From positions 12,999,693 through 13,063,692 of the forward strand of contig NC_051088.1 in assembly GCF_901709675.1 (NCBI RefSeq): a DNA stretch of 64,000 nucleotides, in the 5' to 3' direction. Made by a program: the position numbers and the translations under genes. The notes under the pieces were generated by a model. It made no database searches. It had not been told where the DNA came from and saw only the letters and a program-made list of their open reading frames with translations. Source of the DNA: Syngnathus acus (Eukaryota; Chordata; Actinopteri; Syngnathiformes; Syngnathidae). This document shows positions 10,301-25,300 of the stretch, piece after piece. How positions within the stretch are numbered: position 1 is the first letter of the stretch; each line of letters begins with the position of its first letter.

Positions 10301-13300
10301 GGGGGCGGGGCACACATGGGACAGTACGTTACAACCAAGGCATCACAAAAAAAATGAAATAGATAAAAAGCATCCGCTGCCTTTCCGTGTCAAAATATTT
10401 GCAGGATATAGCGGTGCTGTTGACGATCAATAACGGAGCTGAAGGACAAGAGGAAAGTGAAACGAGCTTAAAAGTGCCGAGTCTTTCATCCAGGAGCCAA
10501 CGTGAGCTCCTGTTACGGCCTTGGGGCAGGTATTCATCTCTTTATGTAACCGCAGACCCGCTTTTAAGAGTCGAGTCGATCGCTTGTGGCCGCCGATGTG
10601 AGGTTGTGACGGCGTGTAGCGTTTCATCAAGAGGATTCTTTGAAGAGGTTCAATCGGGCTGAGATAATAATAGAGAGGCTGCTCGAGGTGGGAAGCGTTC
10701 AGACGGCCAGGATGAATCAAATGTGCCATGCAAACTCTGATGAACGGACATTTATATAAGGCTTCCTGACCTTTGGTGTACTCATAAGCGTTTTTGCAAT
10801 GTTGCATCATCGCCATAACGATGACATCGTATTTTATAAACAGCTCACTTGCAAACGGATGACACAGCATCACAGATCTTGCTGAATGCGACTTTAACTG
10901 AGGGCGAACGTTTGACCTCAAAATTGTTTTATTTATCTATTAATAGTCAGTCATGTGATGTTACCACTTAAGTGACCTGGTTCCCTGCCTGTCAAGGGTT
11001 ACAATTATAGCGGCATCATCCAATTTGACCTGCAATACAAACAATCTCCTCCTAAAGTATTAGAACAGCAAAATCAATTGCTATGGTAAGTACTCACTTT
11101 TTGTGCGTCTGTCAGATACCCGCTTTGCGTGTCTGTCAGAGAGTTGATCTCGCCGCCGCTGCCCTCGTCCAAGTCGCTGTCCTCATCCTGAGTTGAATCC
11201 CGCTTGTTGCTTAGGGTAACGCAACAAGACACGCTCTCCGTTTCCGTGACGCTGTCGTAATGATCCTCCTCGTCGATGGCGTCACCGTTGGGGAACGCCT
11301 CCCCTTCGGCGGCGCACGACGGACTGTCGATGCCGCTGTCCCGGTTAGGAATCTTTATCTGCTCCGAGGAGTCTTGATGATCGATGAATTCGCGGGATGA
11401 GCCTTCGTCGCGCTCCCCGTCGTCAAGGCAACCGTCGCCGTGGGCTATGTCCACCTCCACGTCCAACGGGGTGTCGTCGGAGCCGTCTGTGTGCATGGAT
11501 GCCAGACGGGACAGTTCGGATACATCGTCGGTTCCTTCGGAGGTGCAGGGTGCCATTTTGTTCAAAGGGGAGGAGTCTCCCGGAGGTTTCGCTGTGGTGT
11601 CCTGGTCACAGGAGGAACTGATGTCACACGCAGTGTCCATTCTAAGACACAGGTGGAGCTGGGAGCGGGGGAGCGCCCCCAAGATGGGGACCCTGGGAGG
11701 AAATGGAAGTCATGAGATAAGAGATGGGATTCAAAGCATATCTGTAACGAAACCCGACAATGTTCTCACCTTGAATTTTCAAACTTTTCAATGAGCAGGC
11801 CAACTTTCTGGATTTCCTTCTGCGGCTGCACTCCAAGGGGCACAACACTGGGTTTGGGTTTTGGGGGAGGCGCTGGGAGAGGCCTGCAGGGCGCCGGCGG
11901 GATCCTCTTGGGTTTCTTATCTTGCCCCAGAGCGAGCAGGTGCGCCGGTTTAGGGGGCACTAGAAGAGCACGGGTTCCGAAAAAGCAGAAGGAGCCAAAC
12001 GTTGAGACAAATGTTTCTAAGGATCTCAAAAACAAAACATCAGCTCCAAAGTGTGACAAAAAATAGCAATGCTTCTTCAGCTTTCCGACAACTTCCTTAT
12101 TCGAAACAGGATGCTGAGGTGTGCGTGCACGAGAGCCACTACAGTTCCTGTATATTTAGAAAAGATATCGCAAGTATGCACACAGGGCGCACGCTTCCCT
12201 TGCTCACTGTCATCCGACAAGTGTTGATATTTTCATAACCGCTTGACACGTTCATGATGATAGCGAGCTTCCGCCTGTCCTATTCATCGGCATGCATTTC
12301 TTAAAAGATAAATGGCATTGTCTGTCAAAATTACACAAGTAGCAAGAAGATGAACCTAAAAATAATTTGCATGCCAAATAGAGGACAATATAAATATGGT
12401 ATTGAATAATTCTATTTTGTTTGCAGCTGGTTGTTCAGTTACTGAAATGGTGCAACCAAAACACCAGAAAAGGGAAATTTGGCAATATAACTACCGGTTA
12501 TTATAAAGCGTGGATGAATATAGGTCACTTGAAATTTGAGGCAAATTTAGCACTCTACTGGGATTTTCCAAAATTCCCCAAACACAACACATGTTCATAA
12601 TTAGCATTCATCAAAGTTGTCACAACACAATCTCATGGGAGCCTCTGGCCTGCTTTAAAGCAGCAGCATGCGTGGAGATGACCCAGTGAGGAGAGTGAAT
12701 GACAGCATGAGGCCAGCGAGCAGACACCGACGCATTTTTCTTCTTTTTTCAGTGACATTGTAATGGCTGGCACTTTACCTTGAGGCTTCTGTGCAACTGA
12801 CGGTCTGGGTGAGGCGGATGGCTGAGGCCGCGGTTTGACGGCGGGCTTCTCGTGACATGTTCCTTTTTTTAGCAGCCGTGGGGAACGCAGGTATTCGGCC
12901 GACCCATACTGGTACTGGGTGGAGGCAGCGGGGAGGTCTGAGGAGAACAAAGTCATGAATAAAAAGCGGAACGGTTGTGTGACCTTGAGCTCACTGTGTT
13001 CTCGGGATTATGTTGAGTGGGGAGGCCGAGTCAACGCATCGATCGGCCCTACCGGCCCGAGGCAGCGGACTGTGCTGCAGATTGGTATCTGATTGACTCA
13101 CTTTAATCTCCTCGGGAATAAACAATCTGAGTGTGCGTCAGAGTGTTTGACTGGTAAATGCACGGGAGATACTTTCAACTTGAAGACCCTGACCATATTT
13201 AACCTCCCGTCTCCCAATCATAACCCCAAAGCGGTTTAATGAGAGTTTCCCTTCCATCTAATTAACATCTTGAATATCCATAGCTTGAATGACTGACACC

Positions 13301-16300
13301 ATAGAAAAGGTATTTTTGAAAAGATGAAGCATTCCAAGAATATTTTCACCTGTGAGTAATGGAACAGATTGCAATTACAGGAAGTGAAAAGTGGTCAGAA
13401 AACCCAACAGCAAAAAATGTTTTCTGTCCCCACATTGTGTAATGTCTGTGCGTGTTTTCCCAAATGAGGCGAATGGCGGTGGAAAATAACTAGGTCAAAT
13501 TATTGTTGCGATCAACACATTCACAAAGACAAAAAAAGAAAGACAGAAGGTTCTGCATTGAATAGATCGATTGTGTTTTGGAGGGTAAACTAGTCAACAC
13601 AAGCTTCCCCAACTAGAAACAAATCCAAAATGGCAGCAAGGGAGCCTCCACAGGAACATCTAATTCCGTGTTTCTTCCAAGATGCTCCAGGCTGGAGAAG
13701 GAGCAAATTCTCTCACTAATGAGTCCCGTTACGCCTACAGCCCCATGTGGAACGCCGCGGGCTTCCCATCTTTTTTGCTCAAAAAAAAAGAAGCGTGTCA
13801 CTAAGCCCTCAAGCACTATTAATGCATACCTGCCAGGAATGAGCTATTATTGGCTATAAGCAGATATTATTAGCACGAGTGAATAGAGTCAGAAGACCTT
13901 TCAGACATGTCAACAGGCATGTTTGTCCTCTAAACAAGGGTCTCGCCAAGACCTTTGTGACCAGCGACATTCAGGCGTCCCAGCTGGGGGGAAAAACAAG
14001 CAAGCATGGAATATGGTGGCATAGGGGCTGGTACCTATGGCAACTCTGTGTCCCCAAGGCAACCGGCGAGAAAAAAAAAGAAAAATCTCCCCCACATTCT
14101 ATCAAAGCACAAATCAAAACTTGACCACAGAGAATAGTAAAGGAGCAAATTGTTTTCTCAAATGAAATGAGTAGACAGCTGGAATAGGCTTCAGTTGCCG
14201 GGCGGACTCTACGTGGTTCAGAAAAAGGACTGGCAGAAATTGATTTGAAACAAAAAGGTGCGTGAGTGCCCCAGACGACACAGAGACACCTTTACACACA
14301 GCCCGCTCAACAGTCAGGTTACAGTATAAACATCTTGACTATCATGTAAACATCTCGGCAGCAGTAATGACGGACAATGTGTGCCATGTTAAGAAAGATT
14401 TTCTGGAAGAAACAAGAAGAGCTCATTAATTTACTCAGCCAGTTATTGAGAGAGGGATGAATGGGACAATTAGGCAAGAATTACACATGTGAGAACCATT
14501 ATTGGCAATAAGCTCTACTGGCTGCACATCACCATGACAACCATCCACTTCTGCACCAAATGTTTAACCCACATTTCCTCGCCGCATGTTTATTAAGTGA
14601 AACAATAGCAGGTAATAGACAACAATAAAGTTTCATCGCATGGTTGTGACATAAAAAGACGCTGGGAGAGTGACGGACTGTGATTGCCAGCTGTTTATGG
14701 AACACAGAAGTATTCTGATACTTTTAGCTGTTTGGCAAAATTATATTGTAAGACTAAGAATGTCACAGTAGATATGAGAAATATGTATTTTTTTTTTAAT
14801 TTTAAACGGGATTCCAAAAATCAACCTGACTGATTTTGCTTTGCTTTGTGAACCTTCTCATTAATTAACTCCTGCCCTGACTACCAAACAAGACCGTTTC
14901 TCTATGCATATACATCTCATTATTCCCATATGACTATCACATTTCCGCGTGGTGCTGGGTGCTCATTCTGGAAAGACCAATATGAGAATAGCATGCATGA
15001 ACTAACAAGGAAATCATGTTGAGGCCAGTCAGCAGAGAAAGTAGCCACGGGAGAATTCAAAGCATTCAACTTGAGCAGCAAACGACGGGCTAAATGTTTG
15101 AGTTGACACGAGGATGCAGAGACACGCAGATGGTTGAGAAAACACAGCGTGGTACAGTAGATGTTGACCGGAGACGCGGCGAGAAAAATCACACCACAAT
15201 GTGAAGTGGTTCTGAAGATGGCAGAGAGAGGAAGTAATAGTTCTGTCTGCTTTCACTTCAGTTTGTGTCGATTTCCATACAACTAACCATTGGCATGAGT
15301 AAAATAAAAAATAATGAATAAAATAAAAAATAAAGTAAAACATATCAGGCTAATTTGGTTCTCACCCTGTTAACATTGATGAGCTATATATTTTCAAGAT
15401 AGTGGGTAGGTCAAAGAAGGTGAAGGCGTTGAAGAAAAACTTCTCATAGGAAGCATAAATCCCAAAGCTCTTATCTTGTCTGTTTCCCTTTACAAAGCAG
15501 ATAAGTGAGCGGTACCAGCCACTGAGAATCAGGTCAAGAGGTGGTCTGTATTTACCTCCTGTGCCCTTGGTGCCAGCACAGAGACAAGACGGGATGGGTT
15601 GTGACACACTCACTGACCTGAGACCTTTTTCCAGCAGCATGACTCAAGGCCCCTACGACTCAGCAGCCACATGCGGCAGATGTCACGAGGACCAGTCAGA
15701 CTTTACAGTAACTCTGACCATGGCGGAGACACAAGTCGACGAGCACTTTTCACCTCTGATTCAAAGCTTTCTTCGATCCATCAAGAGATGGGTTTGTAAG
15801 TGAAGCAATGCTCGGTTTTGTTCCGACTGCAGTGAAGTGGAGTAGCCCAAAGCGCTACTGGAAAAGGAGGCAGCCGCACATTTGCAATTAGGGCAGACAC
15901 ACAAGAGAACAAGGAGGAGACTGCTCAACCGTCCCAGAAACTACTGAAGCCTAATGTAAGCCGGCTGTCAATGAAGGCTTTCATTGTACAATCTTCCATC
16001 CCAACTGGTCATTTAACACAGAATTCAGGCCTGAAGCTGTTTGGTTGGAGCCAGTTCGCCCTGTCAGACCGTTTTATTCAAAAACACACCGACATCCTAC
16101 CAACTGCCTGCTGGAAAAAAATACTCCAGCTATTTCCATCGCCATTAGGGGCGAGGTCTTAACAAACACGGGTCTTCGACATGAGTCATTAGCATCCAAA
16201 GTCTGAAATAGCAAAACACATTACAATCATCAACTGTCCTAAAAAGGCTCTATTGTCATGTGGATGATAATGTTTAATCTTCTGAAGCCCAAACATACAA

Positions 16301-19300
16301 TGTTGACGAGTTTACCATATTTTGATTGAGAGAACTGAATGATTACTGCATCGGAGAACACCGGTCAAAGGCTAAACGTGATTGCACATGAAACACACAC
16401 AACAAGCTTTCCCACGTAAATACGTGCATGCATATAAAGTTGTCATAGCTTTGCGGTCAAAAGCCAGCTCAGCGTGTATTTCTACACAATTCTTAATATG
16501 ATCTGCAAGCGCCACAGTGACCACAGAGTTGCCAAACAAAATAAGCCGACACAGTGAGAACACTTCCCAGACAACCAAACATACTTCTCATTGCCACTGA
16601 ATCGCACCTTTGCTATACCAGCAGGAAGTGGAAAGTGTTGAGCAATTCCTGCTGCGACAGCACATTTTGTATTAAAATTTAAATCAGTGTCGGATGCATT
16701 TAAGTACCGTAGACATTCTCTTTCTGGGCTGAGGGCGACTTTCAAGCTGACATGTCAAAACGGTTTGTTGTTTAAAAGGCTGTTACACTAAATTATTGTC
16801 TTGGGATGCTGCCCCTGTAATCACACAGAAATATCTCAAATCAACAGCAAGCAAATGTTAAACAGTCTTCAATGAATCTAACATGAGTTTTTGGACAACA
16901 CCTTTTTGCATGAAACCACCTGTGCTAACCACTGCTCTGCCAAATATTAAGCAATCATTTGAAAATATCTAGCTCGACCACAGTACTCATGGCACTCGAC
17001 TGAGAGGAAATGCCCACTGCACCACCCAGCATCTGTTCCAGGGCAGGATAGCGGTCAGGGGAGCGCCTGCGAGTCCGCTGACAGCCAAAGTGTCCCTGTG
17101 CACATGAGCCCAGCCCAGCACAAGTCAACGTGTCGTGCCCACATGACCCAAAAAGGGTGTCGTCGGGACTGGGCGGCTAAGGGAAGAGGAGATAAGGGCG
17201 AGGAACTGGAGAGTGGTGAGTATCGGCCTCGTCGTCATTCGTCTTTTGTTGGGACAAAAGGTCGCTATGTACTCATTGAGTGTCTTTTCACGTCATTTTG
17301 AAAATGTCACTTGGCTGCTAAAAGGCTGCATCGGCAGTCTCGGCTAATGAACGAATCTGGCTTAAATGAGGCATTCAAGTTTAAAATAATAATTTTGGAA
17401 TAATAGTCTTGAATGGAGCCTGAAATTGCCAAGTCATACAAGATCCAGGGGCCCACGCCAATTAGTGCACAAGGAGAAGACTGTTATGGTGTACACTGAC
17501 CAGACTAATAAAGGCTTCAATTTCCTCCCTAATGGCTCCAGTCTTTCCGCTTTCAGCAGCACCACACTATAGCACGCGTAGCCATGCTAGTGTACTCAGT
17601 CTGGAAGAGTTATACTGTAATGCTGAGTTGAGTTTTGTCAGGATTCGGGTTGACAACGCTTTCTTATTGATGTCTCTGAGTGACACGGCGACATATTGAA
17701 TTGCATTTGACGCAGGATGGCCAAAGTAGCTAGCTAGTTGCTAAGCTCATCTCTTAGCAGTCACATTGTTAACTTTAACGTTGAAGGGATTAAGACAATA
17801 TTTGTAAACGGATATCTGACCAAAGCTTGATCTTTACAAATACTTCTTCTACACATGGCTCCTCTAATGATAAGACACCAGATGAGCATGTTGTTGTTCA
17901 CCACTCAAACCAAGTTGTCAAATAATTCAATGAATATTTTCCATTCTTCAAGTGATTTATTTAACCTTTATGATCAACTAAGGCAATTGAGAACAGCTTC
18001 TCTTCTTGAAAGCCACACTTCAAGCACACAAAAAGATAAGAAGAATAAAACTGGCAACGGTCTAAAGTGCAAAACAAGAGATCACAAGGAACGGTTTTCT
18101 GTCTTGCAATTCACCATGTATGGAAGTCGTTGCAAGCATGCGTGCACAGGTACCAAGATTCAATTTTACAAGGATGTAATAAAAGTTCCCCCCTGATGGG
18201 AGTATAGCAGGAACGGACTCTCCGATCAAACACCCCCAAAGCAGGATATATTCGTTCAAACAGTCTGGAAGGTTGCGCACTTACAGAACTGTAACAGCCA
18301 TAAAAACACATTTCACACACATGCGTGCACTCACACTTTGTCCTGCAGGAAAAACTCATTAACCATCCGGTTAGGTTACTATACCCTCCCCAGTCTCTGT
18401 CCTTTATAAGCAGGGCACAAGTACAAAGACTGCAACGGGAGCGGCGGGTTTAGAAATGGGACACAATTAGAGGCCTCTCCCTCTCTATTTATGAGGGCTT
18501 ATCAGATGCTAAATATGATTTCGTTTGACAGGAGATTTGTACTGTTTGGGAACGTGTGTTTGCGTGTGATTCCTTGCAGCTACTTCTGTCGGATGCCAAA
18601 GTCCCATTCAAAGACAACATACATGCTTCAATGGAGACAAGAGGGCTCCTAACACTTTCTGACTGAGTGCCCACAACAGATGAGAATGCAAAAGGCGCAT
18701 GCACGCAAAGGACACACAATGCTGGGAAAAGCAGCACTTGTGCCTTCTTACTGTTCGATCGACATGTTAGAAACGCTTAACGGCGTCTGGAGTCGAAGAA
18801 GATGGCTGCAAAGGATGCTGCTCTGTTACTATATATTCACTTCATTTTTAATGCCGATACCTCAACTTTTAAAGCCTCAGGAAATTCCGACATCTCTAAA
18901 AGGAGGACTCAAATTCAGTTGATCTAGGGTCACCATGGCCACAAAAAAACTACAATGTTACAAGCCAACGTCGTGGCAGCCCAATGAAGCTGTACAACTA
19001 CATCCCACTTCAGTGTTGTTTGCTTTAAAGCTTGCATGTTAGTGCATACTTCACTGTGTGCAGCCCGGTCCACATCACCACCGGCAACTCTGACCAAAAT
19101 GGCTTCTTCCTCTTGACTCAGCCAAGTAATGAGGAGGCAAAAAAGCCACTGGAATGATGTTCATGAGCTCAAAATTACAGGGAGTGGACAAAATAATAAA
19201 AATAAACACCTTCACAATCATGTAAGTGAAGCTATTTCATACTGTGCTCCCACTTCCACAGACATCATATATTTAGGTAGCTGTGGGTTGTACACATCTC

Positions 19301-22300
19301 ATCCTTTGGTTCTCCCTAAAAGTCAACCTGTCCAGTCTCCGAAAACAGTGAGGTGATAGATGACGCAATACTTTTTTTACTACTTCTCAGCGGTTCGCAG
19401 ACTTTGCTTTTCACACACAGCTACTGTGAGAATCTTTGTCCGTTGCCTTGACAACAACACCGTCACAGAACATGAGCATAGTAAATACAGTGTTTATGGA
19501 GGGATAGACTTGATTGGCTTATGGTCTATATTTGTTTAAAAGCTACAGCCTCACTTCGACGTTGTACTTGCTGTGCTGTGTGAGTGACCTTTTAGTGTTG
19601 AATAAATAATAATGTACTCATGCTAGTATTTCAAACGTTCAGTCAGAAAACATTGTGTGGTCTGTTTTTTCAAGTCGTTTTAAACCTGGTGCTTTCCGAT
19701 TGCTCCGGTTCAAACGATGCCACTTTAAATAGCGCAAGAAACTCAGTCCCGACAAGAACCCAGATATTCCAAGGTCGCACTTTAATTACATCTAAATAAA
19801 TCCATCTAATGGACTTGATCACGTTGAAACATGAGAGGCCTGTCACTGCACTGATGATAGCTACAATCTGAGAGGATCAGCCCAATCTTACCAGTGAAGC
19901 TTGCTATCATGTTATGCGGCCACAGCTGCTCAGCACCGGGGTTCTACTACAAAATGTATGTCAAGCGGGCCCCGCGGACGCTCAGCCTATTGATTTGGGT
20001 CAAAAGGTCAGCGATTAGACCGAGCAGTCATCGTCTCTAGGCAATGCCATAGCGACTGCCACACACTCCGCCTCGAGCAGAGCTCGCACAGCTGCTGCCG
20101 GTCGTCATGGAAACATTCACAGTCCCCACTCCTTCAGCAGATTCCCCGTGAAATTATAATGCGAGGCTAGAAATAGATAAGATATGACACAGTTACAGGT
20201 CAGGCGGCTCTACGAATAATACAAGGAAAATGGTCTCCCTGTTTTATTGTGACAAGGCACGACGAGGCAAAGAAAGAAAATCGTGGCACCAATCACCTTT
20301 CACACCAATTCTCAGCACACTTCACTTGAACGAGGAGTGCCAGAGGGCTCAAAGCTCAATTACCCAGTGTGGCATGGACGAAAGAGGAAATACAACCAAC
20401 TGTGCCACCTAGAAATTTCCTGAAAAAAAACAGAGCCCGAAAATAGCCCCAACGTGCATCCTTAATAAAACATGCAGACTGGCATGTATATTTCAGAGGG
20501 CGGCGGTGGGAATTATTCTGCATTCGCCCGACTGTGTGGAGCTCACACACCCAAACCAGACGCTCAGAGACATGCATTGTGTCGGGGCATAACCACCTGC
20601 CACATACAGACAGAAACAGCCATAAAGTGTCTGAGCTTAATCTAATGTTCACAACAGCGTTTGCTCACATGCAAAAAATGAAGACCGAGGGGTTATGCTC
20701 ACCAGATAAATAAACTCAAAAATCTGTCTTGGATGTTTCTTCTGTAGATCCACCAGTCATCTGATGCAGGCATAAAGACCAAAACTCCAATCCAGTCCAG
20801 CACGGCGACGGGGCCACGAGGAGCCTGGATGCTTGTGTAGCCTTCACACTCAAGAGAGCATAGTGAGCTACTGCCACTTCTCCTGTGCCCTCATTGACTC
20901 ACTCTAAGCACCACGCTTCCTGTCTCTCTCGCTCTCGTTGTATGTCTCCTCCTCTTTCCCCTCCTCCTAGCAGCACCCTCTACAAATGCACCGAGCCAGC
21001 CCAGGAAAACTTGCACTCCTGTCCTCCAGTTGGCTCTCCCCTTCCTGATCCCAGCACCATTCAAAGTAAAAGGACCAAACAATGCCTGAGCCACCGCCAC
21101 TCTGAAAGGAAACCCAGGAGCAGTTCTCAGTCGGCAATAATGCCTCCTAACTGTCACCATGGAAACTAATGACGGGCCTGGGCTGACGGGAGGAGGGAGG
21201 TTGAGAAGGGGGAGATGGTGATGGAGGTCAGAGTGAAGTGAGAGAAGTGCTTGAATGAAAGATGGGGGAAGTGTGTGTTTGGATCAGTGAGCACATTTGT
21301 TGCACCAGGGTGTCACGTCTGACGAATTATTTCAAACACATTTTAATAACAAGTGTATACAAAATTAAAACTTGAAAAAGTCCAACTCATTTCTTATTCA
21401 TACTGTAAAAAGATACATTCCATGCTTTTTTTCTTTCTCTATGTGACCGTTCACATAAAATGAAACATGGTTGTGTTAATTGGATGCTTTATAAATTACT
21501 TATGAATTTTAGAGCTTGTGTGTCTGCTTGTTTCTCTTTTCAAATGGGGTCTAAATAATAAAGGTTTCGGGATCCCGGGGGGTCCTAGTGTTGGAGGAGT
21601 CTCCCCTGGGAGTACATCCGTGCGTCTGTGTGGCTTCCCCCCATCAACAGAGATCACCCAGGCTGCACCGTCCCGCTACTTATGCACATATAATTACAAG
21701 CGGCCTGTTTGCTCCATGTGCCCCCCCCCCCCAACCCCCCACCCCATTTAACTCAATAGCCCGGGTAATGTCAGGTCGAAAAAAGCGGTTGCTTGAAACC
21801 TGTGTTGAACTGCTCCAGGCGAATGCCACTGGTAACCATAGCAACCGTGCTAGAAAAAAAATCCATAATACGTTACAAGTACGTTTCACACAGGAATGTC
21901 TGCTCGGGAGCCTCTGATTGATTGCGCCCACGTTAGCATCTCTTAGCTACACCTCAAAATGAACATTATGCATACAGGGGAACAGGTGCTGCTCACCATG
22001 GCCATATCAGCACCTGCTGAGGTGAAATATTCTCACATGAAGGAAATACGTCAAATCTGTGCCACAGCCTCTCCCTGTTTAGCCCTGTCAAATAAGCAAA
22101 CCCGAGTCTGTGTGGTTATCTAATGAAGCATGGTGCTCATGGCCCTTCTTTACACTGACAAGCGGAATGCAAGCTGTGCTTTAGAAAGGAATGTCTAACC
22201 TCTCACCACCGTGTTACCTTATGTAAGGTCGCTCACGTCGTACATTCAATTCTTCCGTGCCAGACATTTCCGAGGTTGGAATAAGAACAATGAACCCAAT

Positions 22301-25300
22301 GACTTGACAATGAGAAGAAAAGTCCACACCATATAAGAGCAATCAAGTCAATAGAGAAGAAAGTCAACACTGTTCTGGCACCAAGGGTCAAGCCTTAAAC
22401 AAGAGTCAACATTTTCTGCCCAACTAGATGCAATTGGAACCAGCTCAACCATTTGAATGTAAACGGAAGCACGCTTTATAAGCCAAGTCATAAGAATGCT
22501 CATGTTCATCAAAGACAGCCTTAGAAACGGTACTCAAGATGGGTCACTTATTATCGGATTGCCGAGTGAATGACTTTGGCAAAAACTGGCTTGCTAGGCA
22601 GGCTGCCATTATGTAACGTACTTCATTTGCTTTCTACTTGTTCATAAACACAATAGTCATCCGAGTTCTTTTTTCACAAAAGGTATGTTCCGTGTCTTTT
22701 CCAAGTATATGGCAATTAAAAAAAGTTTGTGTTGATATTCTTATTCAACAACGCTGCCACCACCATGAAAGAACACAGACAAATATCTTTTGGCTTAGTA
22801 ATGTGCAGTCGAATCTCTTCTGAAGGTCTAACAGCAGCGAGACACAACATCCCATTGGAACAGGCAAGAGGTCACGCAAACTACTGTTACTATGGTTACC
22901 GACACATTCATTCTCACTGAGCAGTTTGAGACACTAAGGCGTGCTTACGGCATTGAAGATCTTTAAGATTTCTTTACGAGAGGACAAGTGTTTGCATACA
23001 GTTGACATTAAAACCACAATGTGCCTTCCGAGAGACACCTTGACACAATTTCATTTCAAAACACTCAGAACCTTAAAAAGAAAATCGGAGCCGTCTTCAA
23101 TTGTACTAACAAGCCCGCTATCTCCCCTCTCTCCCATGGGAGTCAAAGCTCCTCTTTAAAGAAGCAGCCATTAATATTTCACCCACCAGAGAATCCTTTA
23201 ATTCATTATTAATACATGCAGCATGGGCAAGGTCTTACAAAAAGGTTGGAACCTTGCATGAATCTACAGTCGGTCACTGGAGAATGACATTGACTAGATT
23301 TGGAAATTAAATGTGTTTATATTCCCAAATCAGCCCCATACTGGTTATAGACGAACTATTATACACTGGCGGAGCTAGGGTTTTTTCCTTGGGCGTGGGG
23401 GCCATGGGGTGGCCAAGCATATCTTACGGGGTCGTCTAATGGGCTTCATGGGCTATTATCCTCACACACAGATGTGATTCCATACATGAGAAACGCCATC
23501 ACAACATAAAATATTATAACTGATGTCTCGACAAAAATGTGTTGATGAAAGTAGTCATCTCTCTAATGAAGGTGTGACCATGTTTGTGTGTGTAAGAGAG
23601 AGAGAGAGCACGTGCATGCACATGAGCAGGCGTCCAGTAACAGTGAGCTTGGTCATCTGATGAGCTGCAGGCTCATCTCCGCCTGCAGCGCCCAGATGGC
23701 CTGTGATTACGCACGGATCAGCAAAGATTAGTCTGCGGCGGAGGGAAATAGAAACGTGGAGAGGAGAAATAAATAGTTCCAATGAGGTGAAAGTTAGAAA
23801 GACGTTAAATGGTTTTCAGTTCAAGTTGTTCAAGGTCAAAGAAACACAACAAGGCCGGCTTGCTTTGTCTAAACTCACAACGCAAGGGAAAGCGTGGACG
23901 TATTTTAGTCAACAAAATATAATAAAATTACAAACAAAATTCAGTCATAAATTCAAATAAAAAGAAAAATGAACAGTCACCTGGGAGTTGTGGTCCTTTG
24001 ACCATGTGTCGCCAAGAAGCAACACTAAAAAAACTAAAACGAACACTCAAATGTTTTCAAAAGTAGCTAATGTTATGTTACCATCAGAGTTCATTCAAGG
24101 TCAATAACGTTCGCCAGATGTTCGCCTGTACTTCTCCTGTCGCAAGGTAATTTTGAACATGTTCAGAATTTCCCTGCTACAAGAAAAATCACTAAAATGC
24201 CAGGCGGACATTTTATGAAGATTTGCGACCTTGAACGAACCTTGACAAACTGATGGGAACGTTGCTGTCGAAAACGAATAAACCCTTAACTTAAACCAAG
24301 CAAAATAAATAGATAAATAAATAAAACTCATAAAAACTATCAAACCTGGTCAGAACACTAATTACAACTAAGAACATTTAAGAAAATAAACAAACATCCA
24401 AACTAAGTTTTCCAAGGCGTAACGAGCCATTGATTGTGAAACCGCCACATACTGAACAGCATGAGTGCGTGTTTTTCACAAGAAAGACCAAAGCAAATTA
24501 GTCAGCACCAGCCAATGAGACATGATGGATCATGCAGGACAAATCAAGTCCACCCAAAGAAGAGAGGAAGATGGCCACGCCGATTAACCCGTTTTTTTTT
24601 TTATTATTCTATTTTAACCTCCCTTCAGGATCATATGGCACACGAAGTGCTCGTTACTGACACGGGGTCTCACTAAAAGAGAGGAGGAAAAAGCTAAAAG
24701 CCTGAAATAACTGAGGAAGATAATCCACAGCGGGACAGATAGGAAGAGGATCCATCTGTGTGGATGTAGCTCTCATCTCCTCATTAGGCTCAGGGTCTTA
24801 TGACTGTCCAGCGATGAGAGCTAGCTGTGGCGGGTGCAATATGGTGTGGAGAGGGGTGGAGGGGAACTGCCAAAATTAATACGACACTCGGGATCGAGCA
24901 GCAATCTGAGATGTTAGTACGCAAGATTCTTTTCTACAGCACAACGTTCTGATGAATGAATGAAGCCAGTGAGTGATGCATGCCGCCAAAAAAGCTACAC
25001 CATTATTTCATATGCTGAGTAGCACTAATATCAATTTTATGTTTTTATTTATTTATTTATTTTATTGCTACACCATTATTTTATTTGGCTATGTATTTTT
25101 TTTTCATATGCTGAGTAGCACTAATATAATAAAAAATTATTGTGAGGCCTACTCAGCTTGAATCACCTTGATATAGTTTTTGTGCTTTTCTCGATATATC
25201 AGGTCATCCAGAATTTAAAACGTCTCGAGCCTACCTAACCACTGCTGATTGCTCATTGGTGGAGCATATTCTGCTCCACAATCTCCAATTTGCTGCAGCA

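Noticed and set aside
10427-10921. 164-codon minus-strand open frame between fgd3 exons 4 and 5
   Set aside because: fgd3 exons 4 and 5 join in phase 0 across it and human FGD3 has nothing equivalent. The composition looks random.
11384-12066. Several plus-strand frames of 74-136 codons
   Set aside because: Antisense of fgd3 exons 3 and 4, whose codon bias leaves the opposite strand open.
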